DNA of 64,000 nt. It comes from Gautieria morchelliformis. Lineage: Eukaryota; Basidiomycota; Agaricomycetes; Gomphales; Gomphaceae. Position 1 is the first letter of the stretch. Each line of letters opens with the position of its first letter. This document shows, piece after piece, positions 52,915 through 64,000 of this stretch. The notes under the pieces were generated by a model. It saw only the letters and a program-made list of their open reading frames with translations, had not been told where the DNA came from and ran no database searches. The stretch is from positions 62,001-126,000 of the forward strand of contig WHVA01000043.1 of assembly GCA_015179125.1 (NCBI GenBank), read 5' to 3'. The translations under genes and the position numbers were made by a program.

Positions 52915-55900
52915 TTAAGCGGAACGCATCCCTACCAGCGAGTTTAGGTACTCCACCTTGTGCCGGGCTAGGGGTTTGGTGAACATGTCCGCTGCCATGT
53001 CAGCGGTGGGGACGTAGTCGACCTGTATGAGTTTCCTGCGAACGGCGTCCCATATGAAGTGGTAGCGGATATCGATATGTTTGGTACGAGGGTGGTACGC
53101 ATCGTTCTTCGTGATGGAAATAGCAGAGATGTTGTCTAAGTGTATGGTGACGGGCTCCTTGAGTGGTCGCACGATTTCCGCGATAAACGTCCTGATCCAG
53201 AGAGCTTCCTTCGCAGCGTGCGTCACCGCGATATACTCAGCCTCCGTCGTCGAAAGTGCGACAATAGGCTGCTTCTTCGAAGGAGACCGCACCCCCGTCG
53301 ATCGTGAATACATAGCCAGAAATAGAGTGCCTGTGTTCCTGTGAGGCCCAATCTGCGTCTGAAAAAGCCTCTAGACCCTGTCCCGTCCCTCCGATGACGA
53401 GGCACGTGTCTTTCGTTCCCTTCAGGTAACGAAAAACCCGTTTTACCGCCTCCCAGTGTGCCCTCCCCGGATTCTGCATGAATTGCGCGAGGAATGAGAT
53501 GGCAAAGGATATGTCGGGGCGCGTGCCCAGCGCCGCGTACATTAGGGAACCGATGGCCTCCCTGTAGGGGACGTTGCGCATGTCGTCGTGCTGTCGAGGT
53601 GTGGACGGTGATTGCGATAGGGATAGCTTATGGTGGGGGTCGAGTGGCGTGGTCAAGGGGTTGGCGTCCTGTAGGCTGAATCGCTCGAGAATCCTCTCGA
53701 TGTAAGCGCGCTGTGAGAGAGAGAGGGTTCGCAGCTCACGGTCCCGTTTGACTTCGATCCCCAATAACCAATGAAGATCCCCCATGTCCTTAATCTTGAG
53801 GACGGTGCGCAGCTCGTCTTTGAATCTGCGGATCGCGGCCCTCGAATTCCCTGCCATGGTGAGGTCGTCGACGTCGACGTCGATAATGAGCGCATCGTGG
53901 TCAGCGTATCGGTGGAACACTGCGTGTTCTGCCTCGCATCGCGTGAAACCGAACCTGTACATGATTCCGCATAGCATGTCATACCACTCCCTCCCCGACT
54001 GTTTTAACCCGTAGATCGCACGTTTGAGGCGGCAGATGTGGTTTTCCTTGCCGGCGACTTCATAGCCCTTGGGCTGACGCATGTAAACCGTTTCCGTGAT
54101 CGGCGCGTTGAGATATGCGCCGTCGATATTGGTTTGCTCCAGCTCCCAGTCGTTCCTGACTGCTATGGCGGCTATAATGCGGATGGCGGAGAGTTTGGCG
54201 GTGGGGGAAAATGTCTCGTTGTAATCGATTCCTTCGGTCTGTGAGAATCCTTGCGCGACGAGTCGGGTCTTGTGTGCTACGATCTGACCGCTCGCGTCGC
54301 GCTTGTAGTGGAAAACGAGCTTGCTCCCCACGATACTTGCGCCGTCCGGTGGTTCCACCAAGTCCCAAGTGCCTAGGTCCGCGTGCTGGCTCAGCTCGCG
54401 CTTGATCGAGGCATCCCATAGCGGCCAGTCGTCGCGGGAACGCGCGTCAGTCACGCTGACCGGGTCGTCCCCTGCGTCGCGTGCCGCTGCTGCCATCGAG
54501 TACTCGAAGGGGCGGCACGTCTCCCCCTCGGGCTCGGCGGCAGTGCCACTGTCCAGCTCTGCCAGAGCAGCCAAGGCCGTGCCGTCTGTGGGTAGGGGCA
54601 TCCCTCGCGGGTAGGCGGGCGCGTTTGCGCGGCCCGTACTGCTGCCTGCGCCGTCCGCGATCCCTCGCACGTATGCCGACGGCTTTCGCATGCGCTGGCC
54701 CCTGCCCTGCGGCGGGTCTGGCGGTGCGTCCGCCCTCTCGAACCCTTCGAGCGGGTCGATCCGCGTGGTCTGTTCTGGAGGTGCTGGCAGTAGCGGCGGG
54801 GTTTGGGCCTGATGGGTACTGCTGCTGGTGCCCTGGCTGCCCTGAGGGTTGGACTCCCCCTCAGCCAGTGCGTCAGCAGGAGTCACAAGGATAGGGGCGT
54901 CGAACGTGACGTTACGTTCGACTGTGACGCGGTGTTTCCCGGGCGAGTAAACCCTGTGCCCTTTACTCTCGTCGCTATATCCCATCCACCTGCCCTCATC
55001 CGACTTTGCGTCTAGCTTGCTGTAATGTTCTTTCAGCACAAAGACCGTTGTGCCCCACTCAGGCAGGTCCGTGAGGTCGGGTTTTGTGCCGTGTACCAGC
55101 TCGTACGGCGTTTTACCGTCGAGCGCGCGCGTCGAGGTACGATTTTTCAACCAGACCGCGTGCTGCACTGACTCGGTCCACAGGAACTTGGGTAAGTCCA
55201 CTGTCAGGATCATAGCTCACGCGTGCTCTAACAGTGTTCTATTCAGGCGCTCCGATACCCCATTCTCCTCTGGCGTATCATGTACGGTGAGACTCCGTAT
55301 TGTCCCTTTCGACTTAAGGTGCGTAGTGAATTCCTGCGAAAGATATTCACCGCCGCGATCCGTTTGCAGTCGTTTTACCTTCGCGCCGTGCTGGGTCTCG
55401 ACCCACGCCTCGTATTGTTTGTAGCAGCCGAACGCCTCGGCTTTCCGTGCCATGGGGACGAGGTAGGTCCATCTGTTGTGGTCATCGGTGAAACTGATAA
55501 AGTATTCTTTGCCATCGTAGCTCTGGGGGTTCGCCGGCCCCCAGACGTCCGAGTGGGCTTTCTCTCCGAATGTGGAGGCACGCGGCCCATCCCGCGCCTG
55601 TGGGACCGGCTTGCGCGTAGGCTTGGCTTGCGCGCATGCCTTACAAAAACTCGGTTGGCTTGACGCGTCAAGGTCTAGCCCTGTTATGGTGCCGTCCCGG
55701 ACGAGTTTCCGGGCGATCAGCGGTGATATATGGCCCATGCGCCGGTGCAGCTCGTCGATGGTGAGTGTTTTCCTTATTGTATTCGCCGGCGCAGCCACTG
55801 ACTTATGCTCTCCCTTGTAGAGCCCGTTCGAGAGTGGGATCTGCCCCAGCAGCGCCCCTCTCGAGTCTCGGATCATGCACTGTCGGTCTTTCAGGAGGAC

Positions 55901-57145
55901 CGAGTAACCGGCAGTGTCGCAGCGCGTGAGGGATATCAACGTGAATGCCAGATCTGGGCAATATAACACGTCCCGCAAGGTAACGTGCGTCGTCGTCTTC
56001 CCGTTGGGGATGCCTACCCTCATGTTCCCTATCCCAATAGCCTGGAATATCGTTTTGTCTGCGGCGTTGATTGCGCGTGGCGCGATCTCCTTGAAGGTAA
56101 TGAACCGATGTCGGTCTGGTGACATGTGCCCTGACGCTCCTGAGTCGTAGACGTCGACCTCTCGGCCTGTAATCGGACTCGTCCCTAATGCGAGTGCGGT
56201 CCCATCGAACGTCGTCGTGAAGGCGAACTCTTCGCCTCCCGTCGCTGTGTTCGCCGAGTCGGTGCCTTTCTTGTCAGTGTCACCCTCCTTTTTATCCTTC
56301 TTCTTGGCCTTAGAACGGCAATCTGCCTTCTTATGCCCCTTTTTACCGCAGTTCCAGCATTCTAAGTCGGTCCTGGCGCTGCTGGAAGTCCCGCTGCGTG
56401 GCTGTGGTTTTCCGCGGCCCTTCGCTGCTACCAGTGCGTTCTCGCTGGCCTTGAGCTGGCGTTCTTCGATAGTAAGTCGTTCAAACTCATCTATCAGCGT
56501 TTCCACCACCTGATCGGGTTCCAATTTCGCCTTCGCATGCGCTGCAGACATCCTGATGGTGTTTATCAGTGGGCGATAGGACTTCGGGAGCGAACCGAGG
56601 ATGATGGTCACTAGATCGTCGTCGGTGAGTGCCGCGTTCATGCTCGCCAGTTGTTCGTGCATTTTCATGAGCGACTCTAGGTGGGTGCGGACATTCGAGT
56701 CGTCCTCACATTTCATTTCGTACATGCGTCGGCGCATGTCGACTTTGACAGTGAGGGCCTTCGCCTCATGCTTCACGCACACGGCGTCCCAGACTTCCTT
56801 CGCGGTGTCCAGGTTCCGTACCTCTATGAGGACACTATCGGGCACCGTGGTGAAGATCTGTGCCTTGATGGTCGCCTCACGCTGGTGATAGTCGTCCCAG
56901 CATTTTTCTAGCTCCTCTAGTTCCTCCTCTTCCTTCTCCGTCAAGGTGTGGCCGGTTGGGTAAGTGGGGAGCGTGGGGGGGATCCTAGCGGTCCCCTCCA
57001 GGTGCCGTCTGGCACCTCGAGTCGTTGCTAGTGTGGCTAGCGTCTGACCTTTCCACGTTACCCAATTCGTGCCATCCCGAGCCAGCCTTGGGATGGCGAA
57101 CGACTTCGAGGTGGAGGATGGTATGGTGGGCTCTGCGGGGCCCAT
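52915..57145 (-). pseudogene. Copia-3 Gag-Pol region
   Basis: Gag (MGPAEPTIPSSTSKSFAIPR, then EVWDAVCVKHEAKALTVK) with a CWNCGKKGHKKADC knuckle. Protease VYDSGASGHMSPDRHR. Pre-integrase LHRRMGHISPLIARKLVRDG with CKACAQAKPTRK. Integrase SDVWGPANPQSYDGKEYFI and LQTDRGGEYLSQEF with EENGVSERLNRTLLEHA. RT with GIDYNETFSPTAKLSAIRII, TNIDGAYLNAPI, IYGLKQSGREWYDM and VDVDDLTMAGNS. RNase H with HIDIRYHFIWDAVRRK and DMAADMFTKPLA. Broken at about two places. Confidence 0.87.
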
Positions 57146-57149
57146 AACC

Positions 57150-57454
57150 TGTGGAGGTTATGCGCAGTAGACTAGATATAAAGCTCAGTGAGCGTGGTAG
57201 TTCACTGAGTGTATGTATTAGTACTCTACCTAGATATAAAGCTATCAACGGAGTGAGTGGCTTTGTATCTAGACATCGATAGAAAAGGGTACGCACCTCA
57301 GTGAGCGTGGTAGTTCACTGAGGTGCCGCTAACTATTGGGTTGCACTATATACGGCCTCGGGCATATGCCCGAGGCTACTGATATGAGACCATACCCTGA
57401 CCGCTCTCCCCTCCACCCTAACAGCGTTCTAGCTTATCCCCGATAACCCCAACA
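57150..57454 (-). repeat. Copia-3 5' LTR
   Basis: 305 bp, about four differences from 52603-52907. Confidence 0.9.
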
Positions 57455-57459
57455 AGTAC

Positions 57460-58903
57460 ATCGGACGTTACAACCCTCTCCTGGCCGACGATCCATCGCG
57501 CGCAACGGTCTGCGGAGTCCTGAATTGAAGCCATCACACGCTCACGTCCAGTAAAACCAATGCGCCGGATTCTGAATCGCCTATTGATAGAGACTAGGAG
57601 GCGGTGGAGGGAATTGAAGCCAGCGGTGGAGGAACGTACAAGCCGCGAGAAAGGCGTAGGATGATACTGAGGGCAGAAACCAAACATTGGGCTCAATTGC
57701 CGTCCGCATACGCTAGGGCGGCGGGCATGCATTGAATAGAGAGCAGAGCGTGAGGAATAGCGATGCTGAGACGGTGGGCGTCGCAGGATAAGGAATCAGT
57801 ATGCACGTGAGGTACGAGGGTGTTATAATGTAATACCGGTGGTCAATGAGCATGCGGTCAACCTGCATTAATTCAAGCGTTCCGCGCGTTGACCATGCGG
57901 GCTCGCATCCGGAGCAGAACAACGTTGCTTGCCGCTTAGCTTGTTGGCCGTCGCTTGTCTACCGAGCTCCGAAGAATCACTGACACTCAGTGCCCCTTCA
58001 TGACTGTAGCTTGTCCGCATACCATTGCCCCAGAAGACGGTGCCTCCAATGCTCGTCTCCAAATACACCCGTATCGCATCGATGGTCAGTCTCATACACG
58101 CCCGCAGTGTGACCCAAGGTGTCGCTGACCTCTGCTGTTCTTACTGCGCTGAGTAGCACACGTTCACAGGACATGCTTCCATCGCATGCAATGTATAGGT
58201 GGCGCGGGAGGATACCGGAACTTTGAGACGTGCGTCAAGACTCACGAAGGAACATATCATAAAGGGCCATTGCACAGTGGCACGTCTCAAATTGGACGTG
58301 ACAAAGGAACATCCGAATACGACACGCATCGCAAAGAGAACCCAAAGAGGGACACAAAAGGAAATGCAAAAGGGACCAGGGAAAAAGAGGTACAGGAAAA
58401 GAACGCAAAGAGTGATTCAGCGGCCAAGGTCCGTGGCAGACAGAAGTCGGCATCAAATGGGTCATTCGATATATTGAGGGATGAGAGATCGGTGACCAAC
58501 GTTTCTGCTGACCAACGTTTCTGCAGCTTCGGCGAGAACCGTTTCATTCACGCAAATGGCATGCTCCATCACGGTATGTCTTCTATCAAAGGTGTTTCAG
58601 GATTCATTGTCGATTATTTTTAGAATGTACTGGCTCATCCACGAACCTCGAGTAGTACACGAGCATGAATCCAAGGACTTCGCCGCATCTATCGCTGCAT
58701 ACTTATTGTATACTGTATCATACACGTCGACCGTTCATACGTCTCAAAGAGGGAGAAAGGTCTAATACGGTACAAGTAGGTCTATCGAAGGGGTGATGAA
58801 AGAAGAGGTGGTGAACTCTAGAGCGTGTGATGCCAATTAATTGGGGTGCCTGGGAAGGGGGGTAAAAGTAGACGAAAGCAATTTGAAAGCAAAATCCACG
58901 AAA
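57460..58903. other. Unassigned intergenic stretch
   Basis: No gene recognised. A Lys/Glu-rich plus-strand frame at about 58199-58477 and a 145-codon frame at 58186-58623 look like chance readings of an A-rich tract (58300-58440). Confidence 0.4.
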
Positions 58904-59879
58904 CTAAGATTTTCTCTCGTGTGGACTACTGCTTGCCCACAAATAATGATAGCGCTCAGGAGGAGCATCTCTCAATGATCCTCTACTTGATCCTTCGAGG
59001 CTGGATCCGCCGCGACTTGACGATTGTGTAGTCCGCCTTGTCAGAGTGTCTCGATCTCCATCATCGGTGGTATCTATTTCGAATGTGCTTGCAGAGGTGT
59101 GCGTCCGCATATGGCGCTGCATATTAGATGCTATGCTAAATCGTTGGCCACACCCAGGATGTCCACATGCGAATGCTGATGTAGATAGTTAGGGATCGTT
59201 TACGCACGCTGATACATTGGAGCACTACGCACGACGTTCACCCGAATGTGTCCGTAAATGGTCCTACAGGGAATCATAAGTCTGTGCACACGGAAAGTTG
59301 AAAAAGTGCTTGCTTTCAAATTGCTCAGCTTCAAGAACCGATCGCCACACTCAGCGCATACATGTTTGCGTTTTGGATCTGAGAGCCCGCGAAGTGAACG
59401 TTTCGGAATTGATTCATCGAGATCGCCCTGGGCAGAGGATCTTTGATGTATTACACCTTGATTTGGTGAACTCAATGGATCATGAGATGAGTATGGTGGA
59501 GGCGGTGGTTGCGACATCCTGGAGTGTGTGTACACATTGTTGCTTCTGGGAATAGAGTGGTTAGTATCGCTGCGAGATGAGTGCCGTGAGTGTCGTGCGA
59601 TCGGAGGTAAGTCTGGGCGTTGGTTGCGAACGCCGCTGGGGTTTGAACGCTGAGCATGAGGATACGGAGCTCGAGATAATCTCCCTCGGCCAGGAGGTGG
59701 CTGCTCGAGCAGATCTGTGGAACAAGTATTAGAAGAGGATCTTTTCATAGACTATTGTAGGATGTCTTGCCGCCAAGGATATCACGCAGATGTGGTAAGT
59801 TGACGTCGGGATGCGAGGGAGAGCCGCGCCGCCGATGGCCAGGATCAACCGTGTATGGGTCGGGTGCGTGCTTAGGCAT
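58904..59879 (-). CDS. C2H2 zinc-finger protein (two fingers), 4 exons
   Basis: Proposed exons 59879-59771, 59714-59314, 59263-59233 and 59175-58904 give 270 residues in one frame. The start MPKHAPDPYTVDPGHRRRGS leads into NLPHLRDILG, a form common in basidiomycete C2H2 regulators. A Pro/Ser/Arg-rich disordered part follows. Two consecutive C2H2 fingers then read CAECGDRFLKLSNLKDHLRT and HSGERPFACGHPGCGQRFSI with ASNMQRHMRTH. The C-terminus is Ser/Arg-rich. It is likely a nuclear DNA-binding regulator with unknown targets. Finger 1 is split by an intron with a GCAAGC donor and TAG acceptor (GC-AG, 50 bp). The first intron is also best read as GC-AG (GCAAGA, 56 bp), although a GT donor 18 bp downstream is possible. 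No damage is seen. Confidence 0.78.
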
Positions 59880-62284
59880 CAGATATGAATAAGGGAATGT
59901 AAGGTCTGAGGGAGATGTTGTAAGTCTTTCGTTTGGTCTGCTTACGCCACGTAAAAGCTGTCTATATTCTGTGAAAACCTGTACTACTTATACTCTGGGC
60001 AATGCCAAGCCAATCTAAAAAGAGAACAAAGAGATGTTAAACGGAACAATGGCAAAATAGAAATAGCGAGACAATGGTCGAAGAAATGTGGACAAAGTGT
60101 CGTTGTCCACCGGCTATGTGTGGGTGCCTATGTACGCGTCCGATTGCTCTGTTATCCTCAACTAGACAGCTACGTTTTACTGTAAGGGACAAAATCCGGA
60201 ACAGAGGATTGTTCGCGCCGTCAGCGCGTTCAGGCTTTATAGTGCGACCAAGAATCTCCAAGAGGATCTTGCCCGTCCGTAGTCGTGGCACCACAACACA
60301 CTGCTCCGTTAGTGGATCAGAATATGACGGTTGAGGAACGCATGAATGGAGAGCAGAGCTCGGTGGCGGGACGATGAGATGGACTCGAGTGTGTGGAAGC
60401 GACGCTTCCAAACTCAATGTACACGTAAACACGCCACATAGGATCAGCGTCACGTGGGATAGCGAGTTGATCGAGCGGCGTGGAAGCGTTCTTCTTGGCG
60501 TGTCAGTTAAATGACCGTGGGAAAGCAGTGACGATATGCACCCACGCGGTAGCGGCAGAGCGGGTGGCTCGCCAGGCACCCGCATTCGCCGCCAGACTCC
60601 CGGACGCGAGGAGAAAGTACAAGGGTCACCAAGGGTGTGCTTGGGGCGCAAGGGTATAAATGTGAGTATCGCGCAGCGCGCAGAGGACGAGGCGCAGATT
60701 TTATGTTCGGATTTAGCGTCGGGATCAAGGGCTTTATTCTAGTGTGCGTGAGTGGGTGCTGCTGAGATACGCGGCGTGATCGGTCTATTGATATACACAA
60801 ATTTTGGAAGGCTCCTGGTTGTCAGACTGCTTTACGGTGTACATTAGTGAGAAACCTGGGAAAATCATCATAATTTGGTAGGATCCTAAGGCATCTGCCA
60901 GCACTTCATCAACTTTACCGCGGCGCTAGTGTTCTCTCGCCAGGGCCTAGCTGCAAGCCAAATCTGTCGATCAACCTATTTCCAGAATGTGCTTGCTCCG
61001 ATCTTCGAATCCAACCCTGTTTCTATTCTGGGCTTCCGGCAGCGCGCGGTGCCGCATTACCCTCGATTTGGTTGGAAGTCATCACACGTGGCGGTGAATT
61101 GTTAGTACGATCAGGCGCAGCGGGAGAGGCGGCGAGACACCGAGTCAGGGTTCGCGAGAGATCAATTCACTTACATGTGCGCACACCGTCAGAACCGCAA
61201 CACAGCGAGACGACAGGCGTAGACCCGCCTCGACGCTCACGCCTCGGGCGGCGCGGACCATGAGCGGCGGATGCTGAGCTGGCCAAGGAGGTGGGCCATC
61301 GCGAAGCGCTGCGGGGACGGGGTAGCATGAGCGTAAGGAGTTGTGGGAAAGGCGGGTGGGAAGCGTATCGCGTGCATGCGAACGGGAGCAAGAGAGGCGT
61401 CAGCAATCTACTCCAGAAAGTACAAAATAGGCACCAAGCCCAGGGAACGCGCGCCACACTCCCCTTCAAAGACGTCTCGGTGCCATCGCGCCCCCAGCCC
61501 CCCACCCCGGGGCCCGCCCACGCCATACCCAGCCTAAGCTCGCGGTCAGCACGGATCACAGCACGATGTGCGCGGGGGAAGGAATTCAACGCCGCCAGGG
61601 CCCGTAGAAAGGCGGCGGTAGTCGTGGGCGGACGGGGCTGAGTAGAGAGAGGACGTTGGGAAGGGAATGAGGTTCGAGAGGCGTGTGCATACGAAGCCAG
61701 GTATGCTGGGGCGTAGGTGAGGGAGTCGTCGAATGTGCGGGCCATCTTCAGGGAGATCAGAGTCGGAAGGAACGCGATCCTGACACGCGCACATCAGCGC
61801 CTAGGCTGGCCATCGCTCTCTCCAGCATCGGGGCGACAAGGTCGAGTGGGCGGTCGACCTCTGGACGGAAGTTGGGCCGGACGGATGTGCACCGTGCGGA
61901 TGCGTAGGAGCTGGGATGTCGTGGCTGAGTGTGGCGTCTGTCACGTCACACCATGCGTGGGAATCCATATGATCAATGCATCGACGCCTCATATCTAATC
62001 ACCGGCAACTCCTTCCTTTGTACGTTTCACTCAGTTGTGTGTGCCGCCTCTCCTTTGGGAATGCCGACGCCAATCCACCCCACCTGGCACCCAGTGTAGA
62101 AATATGGCGAGCGCTAGAAGCTACTAGAAGCTTGCTCGTGTGAGTGACAAACATGTGATAGCCCTCATGTGGTGCCACACATCTTTATGGGCTCTTTTGA
62201 GTAAAGTGTGCATCTTGCCTTAGTGCAAGACATTTCTTTTGTCTTCCTAATTTTGCCATCTATTGATTGAGAGACTATAAGTAT
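59880..62284. other. Unassigned GC-rich stretch
   Basis: No recognised family. Minus-strand frames at 60037-60651 (204 codons) and 61167-61745 (192 codons) are open but Pro/Arg/Ser-rich and resemble nothing I know. The GC content makes long chance frames likely. It contains dispersed-repeat copies at 60537-60800 and 60985-61075. Confidence 0.4.
60537..60800. repeat. Dispersed repeat, copy 2 (empty site)
   Basis: Inverted match to 49022-49470 without the 169-bp solo LTR. The break point falls at about 60748-60752. Confidence 0.75.
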
Positions 62285-62289
62285 TCCTA

Positions 62290-62606
62290 GTAGTGATGTG
62301 CTGGGCTCGGGCTCGAGCCCGAAGCCGAGCCTAGCCCGGACCAAGCCCGCTTTGAGCCCACCGAATGGGTCGGGCTTCTGACTTGGGGAAGCCCGGGCTT
62401 TGCTGGATATAGTGCGTCTTTGCCTGGATTCGGAAGATGAACTGTATATACATGAAACATCCCTTCGCGCGATCTCAGTACTCACCTAAGCCTTATGTTG
62501 AGTCGCCCAAAGCGCAAAATTACCGCGACAGAGAAAGTTACTGACCCCAGCAATGCCTCCGTTCCGGCCCTGGCTTCACACCAGGCAGCAGCTTCGGCTG
62601 CCGCTC
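62290..62606 (+). mobile_element. hAT-like transposon 5' scrap
   Basis: A TAGTGATGTGCTGGGCTCGG start and the GGGCTCGAGCCC-type palindromic GC-rich subterminal words (62295-62400) are typical of basidiomycete hAT ends. A short start MLSRPKRKITATEKVTDPSN (62495 onward) follows and is cut off at 62606 by the inserted LTR. No BED finger or catalytic part lies inside the window. Confidence 0.4.
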
Positions 62607-62819
62607 TGTAAAGATGTCTATCTTAAGCCTTAAGTCACAAGAGCACAACAGAACTTGACCAATGTGTGGTATTCTGATGCTACGTAGTGACAGTGTAAGG
62701 GTAAGATGCGATGGGGACCACTAGCCGGTTCCCACGCATAAACTATACAGTGGGTCCCTAAGGGGCCCACTGGGATTATGTAATAACTATTGTACATGTA
62801 GATACACGGGTTATTTACA
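62607..62819 (-). repeat. 3' LTR of the right-edge element
   Basis: Minus strand TGTAAATAACCCG to ATCTTTACA, with a GTGGGCCCC-TTAGGGACCCAC hairpin inside. Confidence 0.65.
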
Positions 62820-62855
62820 CCCTCCCCCTCTATAGACAACTATAGGGGTTAACTA

Positions 62856-64000
62856 CTACTCATAGAGGTCATCCATGAGGGAGTCCTCTAGAGTGGCCGA
62901 TACAATGACGTTGTCGTCGTACGGGGCCGGTGGAGCACGTGACTCCTCCGGGGGCACCTCCGCATCATCGGTGGTGATTGGGTGAGGCTGGTCGGCCTCA
63001 CCACTAGCGGCGGTATCCGCTTGGGTGCTAGGGCCCGTGTCCTCACGGAGCATGGCCTCAACGGCCGGGTCCTCAGTCTGAGGAGGGGGCCGGAAGCGCG
63101 CCAGCTCTCGGTCGAGCTGGGCGTGAGTGAGGGGTCGCGGCACCGCGGCCCTCACGTGGCTGGTCTCGATGACCTTTTGTTGGCCCTTGCGGGCAGCGGC
63201 ACTGAATGCCACGCCGGTGATGCTGCGTTGAACATAATGTTCAATGCGCACCACTCGCTCGCGAGTGACTCCCGCGTAGCGGGCCAACCATCTCGCGATC
63301 TCCACGAGTGGGATGTCGGGGCCGGCTTGGCCCTCCACAGGGAATGGGCCCGTGATTGAGAGCCGCAGGGTGGTTCTCTGAGGCGTCAGCACTTCCCTGG
63401 CGTCGACGAGGCTCGACCATTGGTCTGTCGAGCCGAAGAGGTCGAGTAGCCTCGCCCTGAGAGGTGATGCGACCCCTTTGACCCGGGGCGCAAGGGCCTT
63501 CAACCACATCCAGATGTCCATGTCGTCTAGGTTGAAGGTGCCATCCGCGTTGTCACGGATGGCGGATGGGATCCCTTCAGGGTTGTGTATCCAACCCTTC
63601 AGAATGGCCGCGATGTCGTGCGGGGTACCACCCGCTATCACGAGACAATCCCTTTTGGGATTGTGAGCGCGTTGTTCGTGCTCGATGCATTTGAATACGC
63701 CAATCATCTCGCGTGTACGCGCGAGCTGCGGTGTTTCTTTTGCCCACGCTATGAGTTCGACGAAGCGTGGGTCATCGAGCGGGCAGACGTCGTACCATTG
63801 AGTACGACGCTGTTGGGCCTTTCCTACTGGCCATGGTAGGAGGCCCGTCTCGGAGATCGGTGGGTCTCCAAGTGGTATGATTGCTCCCTCCCTTGGGTAG
63901 GGAGGGTGAACTGTCCCCGCTGGTGGAGGCAGGGCCACGCCAGGCCTGATGTACTGGGCCTCGATCTGTGCTACCCGCCGCTGAAGGGCGGAGTCGTTGA
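62856..64000 (-). CDS. Retroelement-associated ORF of unknown function (5' end outside window)
   Basis: The frame is open from the window edge to 62856, at least 381 codons. Near the edge it has a short coiled-coil-like QRRVAQIEAQYIRPG, then Pro-rich VALPPPAGTVHPPYPREG. A conserved-looking core reads WYDVCPLDDPRFVELIAWAK, MIGVFKCIEHEQRAHNPKRD and LDDMDIWMWLKALAPRVKG, followed by ARWLARYAGVTRERVVRIEH and an acidic tail LEDSLMDDLYE. I believe similar proteins are widespread in Agaricomycete genomes but know no function. Its place directly before the purine tract and LTR, with no RT or integrase in between, suggests a Gag-like or accessory gene of a non-autonomous element. Confidence 0.55.
   Translation of the reverse strand, partial: NDSALQRRVAQIEAQYIRPGVALPPPAGTVHPPYPREGAIIPLGDPPISETGLLPWPVGKAQQRRTQWYDVCPLDDPRFVELIAWAKETPQLARTREMIGVFKCIEHEQRAHNPKRDCLVIAGGTPHDIAAILKGWIHNPEGIPSAIRDNADGTFNLDDMDIWMWLKALAPRVKGVASPLRARLLDLFGSTDQWSSLVDAREVLTPQRTTLRLSITGPFPVEGQAGPDIPLVEIARWLARYAGVTRERVVRIEHYVQRSITGVAFSAAARKGQQKVIETSHVRAAVPRPLTHAQLDRELARFRPPPQTEDPAVEAMLREDTGPSTQADTAASGEADQPHPITTDDAEVPPEESRAPPAPYDDNVIVSATLEDSLMDDLYE

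Larger units (their letters stand above)
52603..57454 (-). mobile_element. Ty1/Copia element (Copia-3), young
   Basis: A 4.85-kb element on the minus strand with 305-bp LTRs (52603-52907 and 57150-57454) that differ at about four positions. AGTAC duplications stand at 52598-52602 and 57455-57459. The initiator-Met-type primer site (GGTTATGGGCCCC on the minus strand) borders the 5' LTR, and an AAGGGGGAG purine tract borders the 3' LTR. The Gag-Pol region covers nearly the whole interior. It looks almost whole with about two breaks. Confidence 0.9.
62607..64000 (-). mobile_element. LTR retroelement running off the right edge
   Basis: A 213-bp LTR (62607-62819) with TGTAAA / TTTACA inverted ends is followed, on the minus strand's upstream side, by a GAGGGGGAGGG purine tract and an open frame at 62856-64000. 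The duplication candidate left of it is CGCTC (62602-62606). The other end lies outside the window, so the family and completeness cannot be judged. Confidence 0.65.

Noticed and set aside
60037-60651. Minus-strand 204-codon frame as a gene.
   Set aside because: It overlaps the dispersed repeat at 60537-60800 and has no recognisable motif.
61167-61745. Minus-strand 192-codon frame as a gene.
   Set aside because: High GC content, Pro/Ser/Arg-rich, no family, no supporting splice sites.
1-64000. CRISPR arrays, bacterial operons, Shine-Dalgarno sites or a prophage.
   Set aside because: The sequence is fungal: spliced genes, retrotransposons and eukaryotic families throughout. No regular spacer arrays were seen.

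Overview
This window reads as transposon-packed nuclear DNA of a mushroom-forming basidiomycete (Agaricomycete). The signs are very short (45-65 bp) GT-AG introns, SRPK-type kinases, a Plavaka transposon with a DUF6698-type gene, PIF/Harbinger elements, a fungal Ngaro-type tyrosine-recombinase retroelement, chromodomain Gypsy and several Copia elements. There are no bacterial operons, rRNAs or CRISPR arrays. Host genes that look whole are few: PET117 (11.3-11.6 kb, minus), an SRPK-like kinase (19.1-20.4 kb, plus) and a two-finger C2H2 protein (58.9-59.9 kb, minus). A fourth intact spliced gene (DUF6698-like, 12.6-14.3 kb) lies inside a DNA transposon.

Layout. 1-4.3 kb is a graveyard of host-gene relics: PET117, a Rho2-like GTPase, a HIT-finger (ZNHIT2-like) gene, the 3' end of a GH79 glucuronidase, and a second scrap of PET117. 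4.33-9.99 kb is an Ngaro-type retroelement (minus strand) with split direct repeats. 10.05-11.7 kb repeats the first 1.9 kb in inverted orientation and carries the intact PET117. 12.13-19.07 kb is a Plavaka (CMC-type) DNA transposon with a decayed transposase and an intact DUF6698-type gene. 19.1-22.5 kb holds two tail-to-tail SRPK-like kinase copies, one intact and one broken. 22.9-27.3 kb is one Harbinger-like element split by a second, fuller PIF/Harbinger element. 27.3-29.5 kb is a Copia fragment, 29.5-35.8 kb a Gypsy chromovirus, and 35.9-46.5 kb a 3'-truncated LINE that was itself hit by a young Copia element (39.0-44.2 kb). 47.0-48.25 kb is a tiny gag-only LTR element, 49.07-49.24 kb a solo LTR, 51.2-52.1 kb a Tnp2/CACTA-type transposase fragment and 52.6-57.45 kb another young Copia element. 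The right end has a hAT-like scrap interrupted by an LTR element that runs off the window.

The order of events can be partly read. The PET117-Rho2 block was duplicated in inverted orientation long ago, then a Ngaro element came to lie between the arms. Copia-2 (2 differences in 489 bp of LTR) and Copia-3 (4 in 305) are recent and keep exact 5-bp target duplications. Several premature stops in the DNA transposon and LINE genes are best explained as CGA to TGA, and two Harbinger splice donors as C|GT to C|AT, which is the mark of CpG deamination or a RIP-like process.

I did not find a clearly new biological system. The most unusual items are the 1.26-kb gag-only LTR element with an open gag, the Plavaka element whose accessory gene outlived its transposase, the inverted PET117-Rho2 duplication, the LINE/Gypsy-leader junction, and the C2H2 gene with apparent GC-AG introns. 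All identifications come from reading translated sequence by eye. No database search was run.
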